From the NCBI GenBank assembly GCA_024275575.1, contig JAJRYV010000103.1, positions 1 through 64,000 of the forward strand: a stretch of 64,000 nucleotides of DNA, read 5' to 3'. Below the pieces are notes generated by a model, which saw only the letters and a list, made by a program, of their open reading frames with translations, was not told the DNA's origin and did not search any database. Origin of the DNA: a bacterium. GTDB lineage: Bacteria; Zhuqueibacterota; Zhuqueibacteria; Zhuqueibacterales; Geothermadaptataceae. Of this stretch, positions 46,740 through 55,959 are shown in pieces (positions within the stretch are counted from its first letter, which is position 1; each line of letters begins with the position of its first letter). The position numbers were made by a program, and so were the translations under genes.

Positions 46740-48431
46740 TCATCCGCCGACAGGCAAGTGGATTGATACGATCGTTCCCTTGCCTGTTTGTGTTTCGATA
46801 AAGACCTGACCGCCATTTTCATCTGCCAGCCTTTTGATGATCGACAACCCCAGTCCCAGTCCTTTTTCTTTGGTTGTGGTGAATGGAACAAAGAGGTTTT
46901 CCTGTACGATCTTCGGTAACCCCGGCCCATTATCCATGATTTTTACCTCCACAAAACCATCGGCAACGCGGGTGCAATAGAGCTGAATTTCGCCATCTTC
47001 GATGAGCGCATCCGCGGCGTTCATCAAAATATTTAAAAAAATCTGCTGCAACTGCACCGGATCAGCGACGATGCCGGGCAAATTCGGGGCAATTTTTTTG
47101 TTGATTTGAATGCTTCTTTTGCCGAAATCATACGAAACCAGCAGCAGCGTATCATCGATTATTTTTTCGAGGGCACAGATTTTTTTCTCCGGCTGCTTAA
47201 GCCGGGTATAATCGAGCAATTGCGTGATAATTTTGTTCATTCGCGCCAGTTCTGAAGCGATGACGTCACGGTCCTGCGCTGTTAATTCGCTGCCGGCTTC
47301 AAAAATCATTTTGATGATGGTCAGCGGGTTGCGAATTTCGTGGGCAATGCCCACCGCCAGCTCCCCCACTGCAGCGATGCGTCCGGCACGGCGCGATTGA
47401 TCTTCGAGTTGTAGGGTTTTTTCATGCAGCCTTGCATTTTCGAGAGCGATAGCGCATAAATCGGCAAAAGTGCGCACCAGACGTCTCTCGCTGCGGTCAA
47501 AACGGTAGGCGTTGCTTTTGTAGATATTGAGCAACCCGATGGCCTCGCCACCGGCGATCAGTGGTACAGTGAGCAGGCTGTGCAGGCCTTCTTTTTCGGC
47601 CAGTCCACCGAACTTCCCATGTTTTTCTTCGTGCAGATTTTTAACCTGCCGGGATTTTTTTTCACCGATGACTTTGCCGTATATCGTACCGGCAACGGGA
47701 ATATTGGGCCTGCGGGCATATTCAGGACTGCCACCGAACTGGGCTTTGAGCTGCAATTCCTTTCCATCATCCGAGAGGAGCAGAACAGAGCAAACACGGG
47801 AATTCATTAAAAATGCAGTGCGTTCAACGATCTGGTGTAGAATTTTATCCACAGAGAGGGAATGGGCGATCATTTTGTTGATTTCGATCAGTGTCGATAA
47901 TTCATCGACCTGCCGCGTCATATCTTCGAATAAATGCCCGTTGCGAATAACCTGTGCCGATTGTTTGGCCAGCAAAGTCAAAAGTTCAACATCGTCGTCG
48001 CGAAATGCCTCTCTTTTTGTACTGTCAACATTGAGCACGCCGATGACTTTATCATCCAGTTTCATCGGTACGGCCAGTTCAGCGTTGATATCATCGCGAA
48101 CCTTGACGTAATGCGGCTCGCTGCCGACATCGGAGATGCGCATCGGTTCTCCGGATAGCGCGACCCAGCCGGTGATGCCTTGCCCGACGCGAAGCCTCAG
48201 ATCGCCGATATGTTTGATAAAACCCCGCGAAACTTTGATTTCAAGCAGGTTGTTTTCCCAATCGACGAGTATGAGCGAACCACTGCTGGCGCGGGTAATT
48301 TTCACCGCGGCGTCGATGATGGAGTTGAGCGCTTCCTGCGGATCGAGCGATGAGGAAATTTCCTGAAAAAGCTCATAAAGGAGAAAATAACGATTTTCAG
48401 CAGGGATAGTTTCTTTAGTTTGAGATGCCAA
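46740..48431 (-). CDS. Soluble GAF-GAF histidine kinase, partner of the NtrC-type regulator
   Basis: 563 residues: two GAF domains (about 25-175 and 190-340), a HisKA helix with phospho-acceptor histidine in GIAHEIRNPLTIIK (near 364), and a HATPase domain with the N box NILMNAADAL, DNGPGLP and GLGLGLSIIKRL. There are no membrane segments, so it senses a cytoplasmic signal, probably through GAF ligands. It forms a two-gene unit with the NtrC-type regulator and takes the place of NtrB in this block. Start is TTG at 48431; no ribosome site is evident, so the start is less certain. Confidence 0.93.
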   Translation of the reverse strand: MASQTKETIPAENRYFLLYELFQEISSSLDPQEALNSIIDAAVKITRASSGSLILVDWENNLLEIKVSRGFIKHIGDLRLRVGQGITGWVALSGEPMRISDVGSEPHYVKVRDDINAELAVPMKLDDKVIGVLNVDSTKREAFRDDDVELLTLLAKQSAQVIRNGHLFEDMTRQVDELSTLIEINKMIAHSLSVDKILHQIVERTAFLMNSRVCSVLLLSDDGKELQLKAQFGGSPEYARRPNIPVAGTIYGKVIGEKKSRQVKNLHEEKHGKFGGLAEKEGLHSLLTVPLIAGGEAIGLLNIYKSNAYRFDRSERRLVRTFADLCAIALENARLHEKTLQLEDQSRRAGRIAAVGELAVGIAHEIRNPLTIIKMIFEAGSELTAQDRDVIASELARMNKIITQLLDYTRLKQPEKKICALEKIIDDTLLLVSYDFGKRSIQINKKIAPNLPGIVADPVQLQQIFLNILMNAADALIEDGEIQLYCTRVADGFVEVKIMDNGPGLPKIVQENLFVPFTTTKEKGLGLGLSIIKRLADENGGQVFIETQTGKGTIVSIHLPVGG

Positions 48432-48591
48432 ATGAACGGGCCCGGTATATTTTTATTTAACATGAATTGGCAAACATAGTCAATTTCATTTTTTTTAGCA
48501 ATAAATCTTTCGTACGATAGGATTGCACGTTCTGCAGATGATTTGCAACCGCGATAAAATTCACTAACAATCGTTGAAAAAAGGTGAGGAA

Positions 48592-49512
48592 ATGACTGAG
48601 AAAAGAAACATATACTGCGGCATGATGCCCATTTTGCCGACAGCGATAAACCCACAGGGTGAGATTGATGAACAAAGCCAGCGCCGGCTGGTGCAGTATT
48701 GTCTGCAGTGCGGTGCAGTGGCTATCGGCCATTTCGGAATTGCTTCGGAATTTCATAAGATTTCGGATTCACAGCGGCGGCAACTCACACGGCTCATCAT
48801 CGACGAGGCGGGCGGGAGAGTGCCGGTTTTTATTGGGGTGACTGCACAGGGATTTGAAATCGCACTCAATTATGCGAAAGAAGCAGAGCAGCTCGGTGCA
48901 GATATGATTATGGCCGCCCTGCCCGCTTTAAATCCGCCGAGCGCCGCTGAAGCTTTTCAATTCTTCAGCGCACTGGCAGATACTGTTTCATTGCCCATCA
49001 TCATTCAGGACACGCCGGAATCCGCAAATATTCTATCGCCGGAACTGGTTTTTAGTATGTTTAAAGAAATTGAGACGGTCAAGTTTATCAAAGCGGAAGG
49101 CAGCAATTTTATCCCGAAAATTGCTGAAATCATGCGCCTTTCCGCTCGTGAATTTGAAGTCATCGGCGGCGCCGGTGGCCGGTATTTGATCCATTTATTA
49201 CGACTTGGCGTCACTTCATTTATGACCGGCACTGAAGCGCTTGACCTGCATAATGCGACAGTGCAAGCGTATTTGTGCGGCGCTAAAGAAAAAGCTGCTG
49301 AACTTTATTTTCAGAAAATCCTACCCTATTTCATGTTCTACGAAAACTACAGTGAGCAGCTGCTGAAAGCGATGCTGCACAAACGCGGCATTATCGAACA
49401 TGCGAATGTCATTTCCCCGGCTGCTAAAGCACCCATGAGTCAAATCGAATGGCAGGAGTTTAACTGGATATTACAGCGAATTGGATTTGATGAAAAGTGG
49501 CCGGTCTATTGA
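48592..49512 (+). CDS. Dihydrodipicolinate synthase (DapA)-family lyase/aldolase
   Basis: The 306-residue protein is a TIM-barrel class I aldolase of the DapA/NAL family: GHFGIASEFHKIS at the substrate loop, VPVFIGVTAQGFEIALNYA, and the Schiff-base lysine in TVKFIKAEGSNF (near 167). The tyrosine of true DapA (YNVPSRTG) is replaced by IIIQDTPESAN, so it is unlikely to be dihydrodipicolinate synthase; other 2-oxoacid aldolases of the family fit better. ATG at 48592 has GGTGAGGA just before it; a TTG at 48574 is unlikely. Confidence 0.88.
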   Translation: MTEKRNIYCGMMPILPTAINPQGEIDEQSQRRLVQYCLQCGAVAIGHFGIASEFHKISDSQRRQLTRLIIDEAGGRVPVFIGVTAQGFEIALNYAKEAEQLGADMIMAALPALNPPSAAEAFQFFSALADTVSLPIIIQDTPESANILSPELVFSMFKEIETVKFIKAEGSNFIPKIAEIMRLSAREFEVIGGAGGRYLIHLLRLGVTSFMTGTEALDLHNATVQAYLCGAKEKAAELYFQKILPYFMFYENYSEQLLKAMLHKRGIIEHANVISPAAKAPMSQIEWQEFNWILQRIGFDEKWPVY

Positions 49513-49525
49513 CCCGGTTTTGGCT

Positions 49526-49557
49526 AAACCCTCAAGGTTTGAAAGCCTTGAGGGTTT
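49526..49557. terminator. Bidirectional terminator between convergent genes
   Basis: Perfect 12-base stem AAACCCTCAAGG / CCTTGAGGGTTT with an eight-base loop, between the DapA-family gene and the T9SS giant gene. Confidence 0.8.
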
Positions 49558-49569
49558 GACAATTTGACC

Positions 49570-52500
49570 TTATTTGAGGAACATCATTTTGCGTGTTTGC
49601 ACAAAAACCCGGCCGGAAACGCCGTGGGCTGTCAGTTTATAGAGGTAAACACCTGCAGCTACCGGCTGGCCGTCATCTGTGATACCGCGCCATTTTATAC
49701 GATATTGTGAGGCGCTCTGCAGTTGATCCACGGCATTATAAACCTGGCGGCCCGAGATATTGTAAATCTTCAGCGAAACCCAGGCTTGTTCAGGCAGGGC
49801 ATAATAGATTACCGTGGCCGGGTTGAACGGGTTGGGAAAGTTTTGCGAAAGCATAAATTCTTCGGGTAAACCGGAGAATATCTGCACGCCAACCGTAGCT
49901 CTAACCTCAACATTAATCCAGATTTCAATCTCCGGTTTTTGCGGATCGTTGGATTTTATCACGATCCTGGCGCCGGTTTTTGTTCCACCGCTCAGCGCCG
50001 TTGCATCTACATCGATCTGGATTTTTGCTGAGTCGCCGCTTGCGATAGTGCCGGTTTGCGGATCAAATGCCAACCAGTCGCTGGTGGTGTCCCTGAGCTC
50101 AATTTGCCACTCAAGTTCAGCATCACCGAGATTCCACAGCGTCAGTTCTTCTGAGAAGGTCGCCCCTTCGTCGATGGTGACAAAAATGCTATCATGATCC
50201 AACGAAACATCTGGCAGCCCCGCTACTGTGAAAGTAAATGGGATTAAAAAAATCATCGGTGGTTCGCTGGTTTGCAGCACATGAATCGTGTCCGAATAAA
50301 CGCCTACAGCAAGTCCGGCAGCATCAAAATTCAACAGGACTTCCTGTGATTGTCCGGGCGGCGTCGAGCCGGAGACCGGCTGTGCCGCAAGATAATCCTG
50401 CTGTTCTTGCACCAGCCATTGCACTTCACTCGTTCCAACAGATTTAATCATCAATTTTCGGGTAATCTTGCCTGCTACCGGCGCTTTTGCAATGATGTTA
50501 TTCGGTGAGACATCGATTCTGCCACCGGACACGCTTTCGATAACATTGACATAAACCGGGATAACGATATTGGGTTCGTCGGCGTCATTACTTTGCACCA
50601 TAACCACGCCTTCATGCTCACCGAGCGCAAGGGTGTCGGTCATCAATTGAACCAGCTTTGTCGTCGTTTGTCCCGGCGGCAGCGTTTGATTGCTCATATC
50701 GACAACAACCCATCTGGCGAAAAATGCGGTTTTCAGAGTGTAATTAAGCGGGCCAACTCCGATGTTTTGAATTGAAAGATCACGCGTGACATTGCTGCCC
50801 CGGGCAACTTCGGCCCGCAACGTATCCGGTGATACGACAATTTCAGGCGCATTGCCGCCGCCGGAGCCTTGCTCGACGATGAGCGAGATGGCCACTTTCC
50901 ACAAGTCATTATTAGCGTCATTCGAAGTGATGGTCAGCGTATCCGAGAAACTGCCGACCTGCATATCGATGGCCGACAGAACGACGCGCATCGTGTCGTC
51001 TTTGCCGGGTTGCACAGAACCCTCAAGATGGTCCGGCTGCACCCACGGCTCATTTTTCGTCGCATTCCAGGTGAGCAGGCCGTTCCCCCAGTTGCTGATG
51101 ATAACCCAGTGTTCCATTGTTTCGCCCTGTTTGAGGCGGCTGCCGAGATTATCCTGCGAGACGAACATTTGCGGATATTTTTCATTGATCGTCATATAGG
51201 CTTTGACGAGAAATGACGGTGTGGTCGGATCATTTGACAGCACATACATGGAATCGAGATAAGCGCCGGGCGCCACTCCTTCAGTCTTATAAACAATGAA
51301 AAAATCGATCGATTGCCCGGGTGCCAGTGATCCGCTGCTCACCGTCGGGTAAACCCAGCTCGCATTCCAGCTCAGCGACCATTGCAGTGCTGCATTGCCA
51401 TTGTTCAAAATGGAAATCGGGTGCGAGGTCGTATCTCCCGGGTCAAGTGTTGATGACAAATTATCCTGCGAGACGCTGATTTGTGGTGTTTCCTGCGTCG
51501 TTTGCATGCGTACGGCTATTTTAACCAGTGGAAAATTGGAGGCATTTGTCACCAGTTGCATCGTATCCACAACCGCTTCAATACCCAGACCGGTGGAGTT
51601 GACCATGATTGAGACTGTATCCGAAGCGCCGGGCGCCACCGTACCGGATTGCGGCGAAGCAGATAACCAACCCGCATTCCAGGACAAATTCCAGTTCAGC
51701 GCACCGCTGCCCTGATTGCCGATAATCAGCGGCATGGTGATACTGTCGCCCAGTGAGACCGTGGTTGAGAAATTGTCGCTATTGATGCTCAGAGAAGCAT
51801 AGCTTTGATTGACATGGAGCTCAACGGGAATATCAAACGTTGGATGGCTCGGATCGTTGGTGGCAATCGAAACTGTATCGCGGTGTGTTTCTGCAGAAAG
51901 GCCGGCGGTTTTCAGCCAGAAGTAGAGTGTTTCCTGCTGGCTGACAGCGACGGAGCCGGAGCTTGCCACCGGCACAATCCAGCTTACCGGCGTGCTCATC
52001 GACCAGGTCAGGGTTTCGGTGCCGACGCTGCTGAGCGTGACGGAGACTTTCAGGCTATCACCGGAGAGCAGCGTCTCGGAAATGGAGCGTGGCTGTAAAT
52101 CGGCCGCCGGCCCCGGCCCGATGACCGTGAAAACAACCGGGATGATCAGCGGGGTGTTGGTGCTGTCGTTGCTGTTGATGGAAACTTCCGCGTTGTAAAT
52201 TCCGGGGGAAAGGCTGGCCGCCATCAACTGTACGTCGATTTGCTGCGACTCACCGACGGCCAATTGGCCACTCTTCGGCATCGCACTCAACCAGGTTTTG
52301 TCGGCAGGTGTCTCGCTGCTCCAGGTCAATATCCCGTGCCCGCTATTTGATATACTGAACGATTCGGCAACCTGGTTGCCGGTGACGGTCTGCGTTTTGA
52401 TGGAATCGACAGAGGCAGCGATTTTGGGCGTTTTGGTTACGGTGAATTGAACAGGTATTTTAATCGCCGCCTGGATGCCGTTGCTGTTTGAAAGCGTGAG

Positions 52501-55500
52501 CGTGTCGACATAAATTTGTGCTGTTAAAGCCGTTGCGCTGAAAGTGAGTACGATATTTTCGCTGGTTAGAGGCTGTATCGTATTCATTGTGGCGCTCGCT
52601 GAAAGCCAGCTTGCATTCCAGCTCAGCGTCCAGTACGTCACCAGGTTGCCGCTGTTTTCGATGGTTAAATCGAAAGTTGTTGATTCTTCGATTTCAGCGC
52701 TGGTTTCAATTGAACTGGTATTTACCGCGAGAACGCCTTCGTTGATGCCGGCCCGAACGCAATTCGAGAATTCACTGGTATTCCATGCCGGATCAGAGGC
52801 CGTGGCCGAAATAAATTTTCCGGCTTCCACCGTTTTTGTCAGCGTCGTGTTGATCACGGCATTGCCGCTGGCGTCCGTTGTTACTTCCATGGCGTCGAGA
52901 TAAGTTTGTCCCTCACCGTAACCGGAGGGATCACAGGTATCGCTAACGAAAAATTCGATGCGGAAAACGGTGTTGGGCGTGCTATTCAATGTTCCGTTGA
53001 TCTGTACTTCACCGGCAATCGCGGAGGTCAGTTCCGGTGCATTCTGAAAGTTGTTCACACCGGTATCCGTATCCTGGTCATCATTACCATTAACCGAATC
53101 GTCAAAGCCGAGATCGATACCCAGCCCATTGGCATTATTATAAATGGAATTGCTCCAGATTTTTATGCCGGTGCCGGCATCACCAAAGAGCATGATACCG
53201 CCGTCTTTGTTGTTAGCGATGGTGTTAGCTTCGCCGGCGCCGGCGCCGCCGATCGCGAGCTGATTGGCATTGTCTTTAATCCACATGCCGGCACCACCGT
53301 TGCCGAGATCGAGAGTGCCACTGGTATCGGTGCCGATAAAATTGCCCTGGATAAAATTACGCGGCCCCTGATCGACCCAAATACCGATATCGTTGTTGCC
53401 GCTGACGACATTGCCGTAACCCGGACGGCCGAAATAGTTGCCCTCGGCGCCCATACTAATCGTGGCGCCGTTGCCGTTGCCGACTTTTCCGCTGCCGTCC
53501 GCTGTCACCCCGATATAATTGTTGAGCACTTGGTTGTCGCTGGTGCCGGCGCCCTCAATTTGTACGCCCTGTGAATTATTACCGGAAAGAAGATTGCGCG
53601 CTTTGATGTTGGCGCCGCCGATGGTATTGTATTGCGCCGCATCCTGAATGGTGACACCCGCCGCCCACTGATCGAGCTTCGTCGTGCCGTTCAAATCCGT
53701 GCCGATGTAGTTGCCTTCGATGCGATTATAAGCGGCGTCCGGCCCTTTGATGCGTACCCCGCCGAGAATCAGATTTCGCCCGGCTGCAGTGGTATCGCCG
53801 ATCAAATTATAAGAAGAAGATTCCAGGCGTACGCCGTCATTTGCCGAGGTCATATTGGTCAATCCATCACCGCTGACGTTGAGAAACATACCCTGCACAA
53901 CATTGCTGTCGCTGTGATAAAAATGTAGTGCATCGCCCTGCTGGCCGTAAATTGCCAGCCCTTTTAACGTATTATGACTGGCCTCAAAAGTAATACCATT
54001 GGCACCGGAAAAATTGAGGGCAATACCGTATTGTGTATTGATCGGCTCGCCGAATGGCGCCGTATTGGGGCTGGAACCGGGCTGGGTAAAACCATTGATG
54101 TTCACTGAATAATAGGAAGAGGGCACGCTTGAACTCAAATTGAGAATTTGCAGACCGCTTTGGGGAATATTAAAAGTGATGTTATACGTCGAATCTGCAT
54201 ACCATGGCGGACGGTTGTTTGATTCTTCGAGAGCAGCCCGAAAACTGCAAAGCCCGGAGGAAGTCTTGCATATGCCGTCTCCCATGTCTGCATCTTGCTG
54301 ATTGCCAGTGCCTGTGATTTCAAAGCCATAGACTTCCAGCTTGTTAAACCGGATGGGAATGCGCACGAGGTCGCGGTCATAGGTGCCCTCGGTGATATGC
54401 CAGCGGGTGAAATATAAATAGGCTTCCCGCCCGGTGATTTCGAAATTGCGTGAGGTATCGGCATGATCGACAATAGTCGGATAAGCGATAATATCTTCCG
54501 CATTCGAGTGTTTGGGATTGATCAGCAAGTTGGCGGCCATGATTTTCTTACGCACGGTCCAGTGAATTAAATCCTCAGAAACTGAATAGTAAATACCCCA
54601 GGTGCTACCCTTCGCCGTCGCCCCGACGATCATCCATTTATTAAAATATGTATTCCAGGTTAAATTCATCGTCATTTTGGCCAGCGCGCCATTGGTAGCA
54701 ATCGGCGCTGCGATATGATCGGCCGGATCAAAACCGGTATTATTTTCCGGGTCGATAAACTGCACGGTGAAACCCGTACCATCCCAGGCGCGCCAACTCG
54801 TGGGGTCGCTTAAATCCTGGGTGCGCATCAGCCCGACGCCCACTTCCTGCAACCCGCGTGCCTCAAGGTGCAGCAGGTTGTAATAGTAACCGTCGCCGGG
54901 ATTATAAACGATATTGCTGCCTCCGAAAATACCCGAGGGGCCAACATCCGGTTCATAGGGATAGGGGATAGTGGCAACAAAATGACCCGGCGCCACAGCG
55001 TGGGTATAAGTTCGCCCGGTATCGGTTGAGGTGGCGTAGGTCAGGCCGTTGTACCAGCATTTCATATAATCTCCCGAGGGGCAGGAGACAAAGTCGGTAT
55101 TTGCCGCACCATGAAATTCGTTATGGATGATGGCATGGATGGTTTTTCCATCGGTCGTATAAGTGCTGACGATCCACTCGTGATCATCCCATTTTGCCGG
55201 GTCGTGATTTTTATGTGAGGTCATAATCGGCCCGTTGGCGCAATCGCGTACCAGGGAGTTAAAATCATCGCCGATCATGCGGTAATTGGTATAGTGCGGC
55301 GCAATGAGCTGGATTTTCCCATCGGCATCGCGGAAAAAACGCGCCGGCGCATCGGGAATATCGATTTGCTCGCAGCTATCCGCCGCCCAGTCGAAAACGA
55401 TCTCTTCGGCGCCAAGAATATCGACATCGCCAGGGTAAATCAGTTGAGCGTAAAGCGGTGCTGCCATGCTTATCAGGAAAAACAGAAATGATGCCTTGAC

Positions 55501-55524
55501 ATAAAAACGGAAAGTAGATGACAT
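49570..55524 (-). CDS. Giant T9SS-secreted protein: beta-propeller-like region, beta-helix, nine Ig-like repeats
   Basis: About 1,984 residues. Signal peptide (FLFFLISMAAPLYAQ), then a ~380-residue region with glycosidase/sialidase-propeller character (HEWIVSTYTTDGKT, WTVRKKIM). Next is a CSLREA-like motif (CKTSSGLCSFRAALEESN) leading into a beta-helix with repeated NYIGTD and NTIGG turns. Nine ~100-residue Ig/BACON-like repeats follow, each with a WL/WV strand, SGS-x-PG turn, Y-x-DTL and SND. The C-terminus is a T9SS type A domain (SQNFPNPFNPATVIYYALPE). GGAG precedes ATG at 55524; an upstream ATG at 55584 lacks one. Family knowledge places it at the cell surface; the ligand is unknown. Confidence 0.9.
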   Translation of the reverse strand: MSSTFRFYVKASFLFFLISMAAPLYAQLIYPGDVDILGAEEIVFDWAADSCEQIDIPDAPARFFRDADGKIQLIAPHYTNYRMIGDDFNSLVRDCANGPIMTSHKNHDPAKWDDHEWIVSTYTTDGKTIHAIIHNEFHGAANTDFVSCPSGDYMKCWYNGLTYATSTDTGRTYTHAVAPGHFVATIPYPYEPDVGPSGIFGGSNIVYNPGDGYYYNLLHLEARGLQEVGVGLMRTQDLSDPTSWRAWDGTGFTVQFIDPENNTGFDPADHIAAPIATNGALAKMTMNLTWNTYFNKWMIVGATAKGSTWGIYYSVSEDLIHWTVRKKIMAANLLINPKHSNAEDIIAYPTIVDHADTSRNFEITGREAYLYFTRWHITEGTYDRDLVRIPIRFNKLEVYGFEITGTGNQQDADMGDGICKTSSGLCSFRAALEESNNRPPWYADSTYNITFNIPQSGLQILNLSSSVPSSYYSVNINGFTQPGSSPNTAPFGEPINTQYGIALNFSGANGITFEASHNTLKGLAIYGQQGDALHFYHSDSNVVQGMFLNVSGDGLTNMTSANDGVRLESSSYNLIGDTTAAGRNLILGGVRIKGPDAAYNRIEGNYIGTDLNGTTKLDQWAAGVTIQDAAQYNTIGGANIKARNLLSGNNSQGVQIEGAGTSDNQVLNNYIGVTADGSGKVGNGNGATISMGAEGNYFGRPGYGNVVSGNNDIGIWVDQGPRNFIQGNFIGTDTSGTLDLGNGGAGMWIKDNANQLAIGGAGAGEANTIANNKDGGIMLFGDAGTGIKIWSNSIYNNANGLGIDLGFDDSVNGNDDQDTDTGVNNFQNAPELTSAIAGEVQINGTLNSTPNTVFRIEFFVSDTCDPSGYGEGQTYLDAMEVTTDASGNAVINTTLTKTVEAGKFISATASDPAWNTSEFSNCVRAGINEGVLAVNTSSIETSAEIEESTTFDLTIENSGNLVTYWTLSWNASWLSASATMNTIQPLTSENIVLTFSATALTAQIYVDTLTLSNSNGIQAAIKIPVQFTVTKTPKIAASVDSIKTQTVTGNQVAESFSISNSGHGILTWSSETPADKTWLSAMPKSGQLAVGESQQIDVQLMAASLSPGIYNAEVSINSNDSTNTPLIIPVVFTVIGPGPAADLQPRSISETLLSGDSLKVSVTLSSVGTETLTWSMSTPVSWIVPVASSGSVAVSQQETLYFWLKTAGLSAETHRDTVSIATNDPSHPTFDIPVELHVNQSYASLSINSDNFSTTVSLGDSITMPLIIGNQGSGALNWNLSWNAGWLSASPQSGTVAPGASDTVSIMVNSTGLGIEAVVDTMQLVTNASNFPLVKIAVRMQTTQETPQISVSQDNLSSTLDPGDTTSHPISILNNGNAALQWSLSWNASWVYPTVSSGSLAPGQSIDFFIVYKTEGVAPGAYLDSMYVLSNDPTTPSFLVKAYMTINEKYPQMFVSQDNLGSRLKQGETMEHWVIISNWGNGLLTWNATKNEPWVQPDHLEGSVQPGKDDTMRVVLSAIDMQVGSFSDTLTITSNDANNDLWKVAISLIVEQGSGGGNAPEIVVSPDTLRAEVARGSNVTRDLSIQNIGVGPLNYTLKTAFFARWVVVDMSNQTLPPGQTTTKLVQLMTDTLALGEHEGVVMVQSNDADEPNIVIPVYVNVIESVSGGRIDVSPNNIIAKAPVAGKITRKLMIKSVGTSEVQWLVQEQQDYLAAQPVSGSTPPGQSQEVLLNFDAAGLAVGVYSDTIHVLQTSEPPMIFLIPFTFTVAGLPDVSLDHDSIFVTIDEGATFSEELTLWNLGDAELEWQIELRDTTSDWLAFDPQTGTIASGDSAKIQIDVDATALSGGTKTGARIVIKSNDPQKPEIEIWINVEVRATVGVQIFSGLPEEFMLSQNFPNPFNPATVIYYALPEQAWVSLKIYNISGRQVYNAVDQLQSASQYRIKWRGITDDGQPVAAGVYLYKLTAHGVSGRVFVQTRKMMFLK

Positions 55525-55959
55525 GAGAAACTCCGTAATGGTGTTTGAGAATATTTTAGCCGATTCCTGATCATCGGCTATCATGCATCAATCTCAAAGA
55601 TTTCGAATAAAATGAAACGAGATTTAGTGAAGTGTAACCAACAATACGCCAGGCATGATTAAAGCGACAGGCAGCGCGGAATAAATGTAACGAAACATAC
55701 AAAATTAAATTATGGGGCCGTTGGGGTTTTGGCTTGCCTTTAAAACCGGAATTTGGTACTTTTCGGCGGCTGGAAAGGGGATCGCCATTCTCAAATGAGA
55801 ATCCACCCGGTTAACAAGATTCTTGTTTTCCCTTTGCGCAACAGCACCTCCCTGATAAATTTTTACTCAGTAAAATCTTCCCAGCGTCTGTTGTCAATCG
55901 AGTCCTTTGTCAGATTTTCGAAAAACCATAGGTGAAATTTTTGAAAATGAGGTGAGATT
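55525..55959. other. Divergent intergenic region
   Basis: No gene is supported between the divergent giant protein and caspase genes. A 60-codon frame at 55753-55935 has no similarity and no good ribosome site. Promoters for both neighbours must be here but no clear boxes were found. Confidence 0.4.

Noticed and set aside
48592-49512. Assignment as dapA proper (lysine biosynthesis)
   Set aside because: The active-site tyrosine motif of dihydrodipicolinate synthase is replaced, and no lysine genes are nearby.
49526-49557. Hairpin between convergent genes as part of a CRISPR or repeat array
   Set aside because: It is a single terminator-like hairpin; no regularly spaced repeats with spacers were seen anywhere in the window.
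55753-55935. 60-codon plus-strand frame in the divergent region
   Set aside because: No similarity, no clear ribosome site, and composition like the surrounding non-coding DNA.
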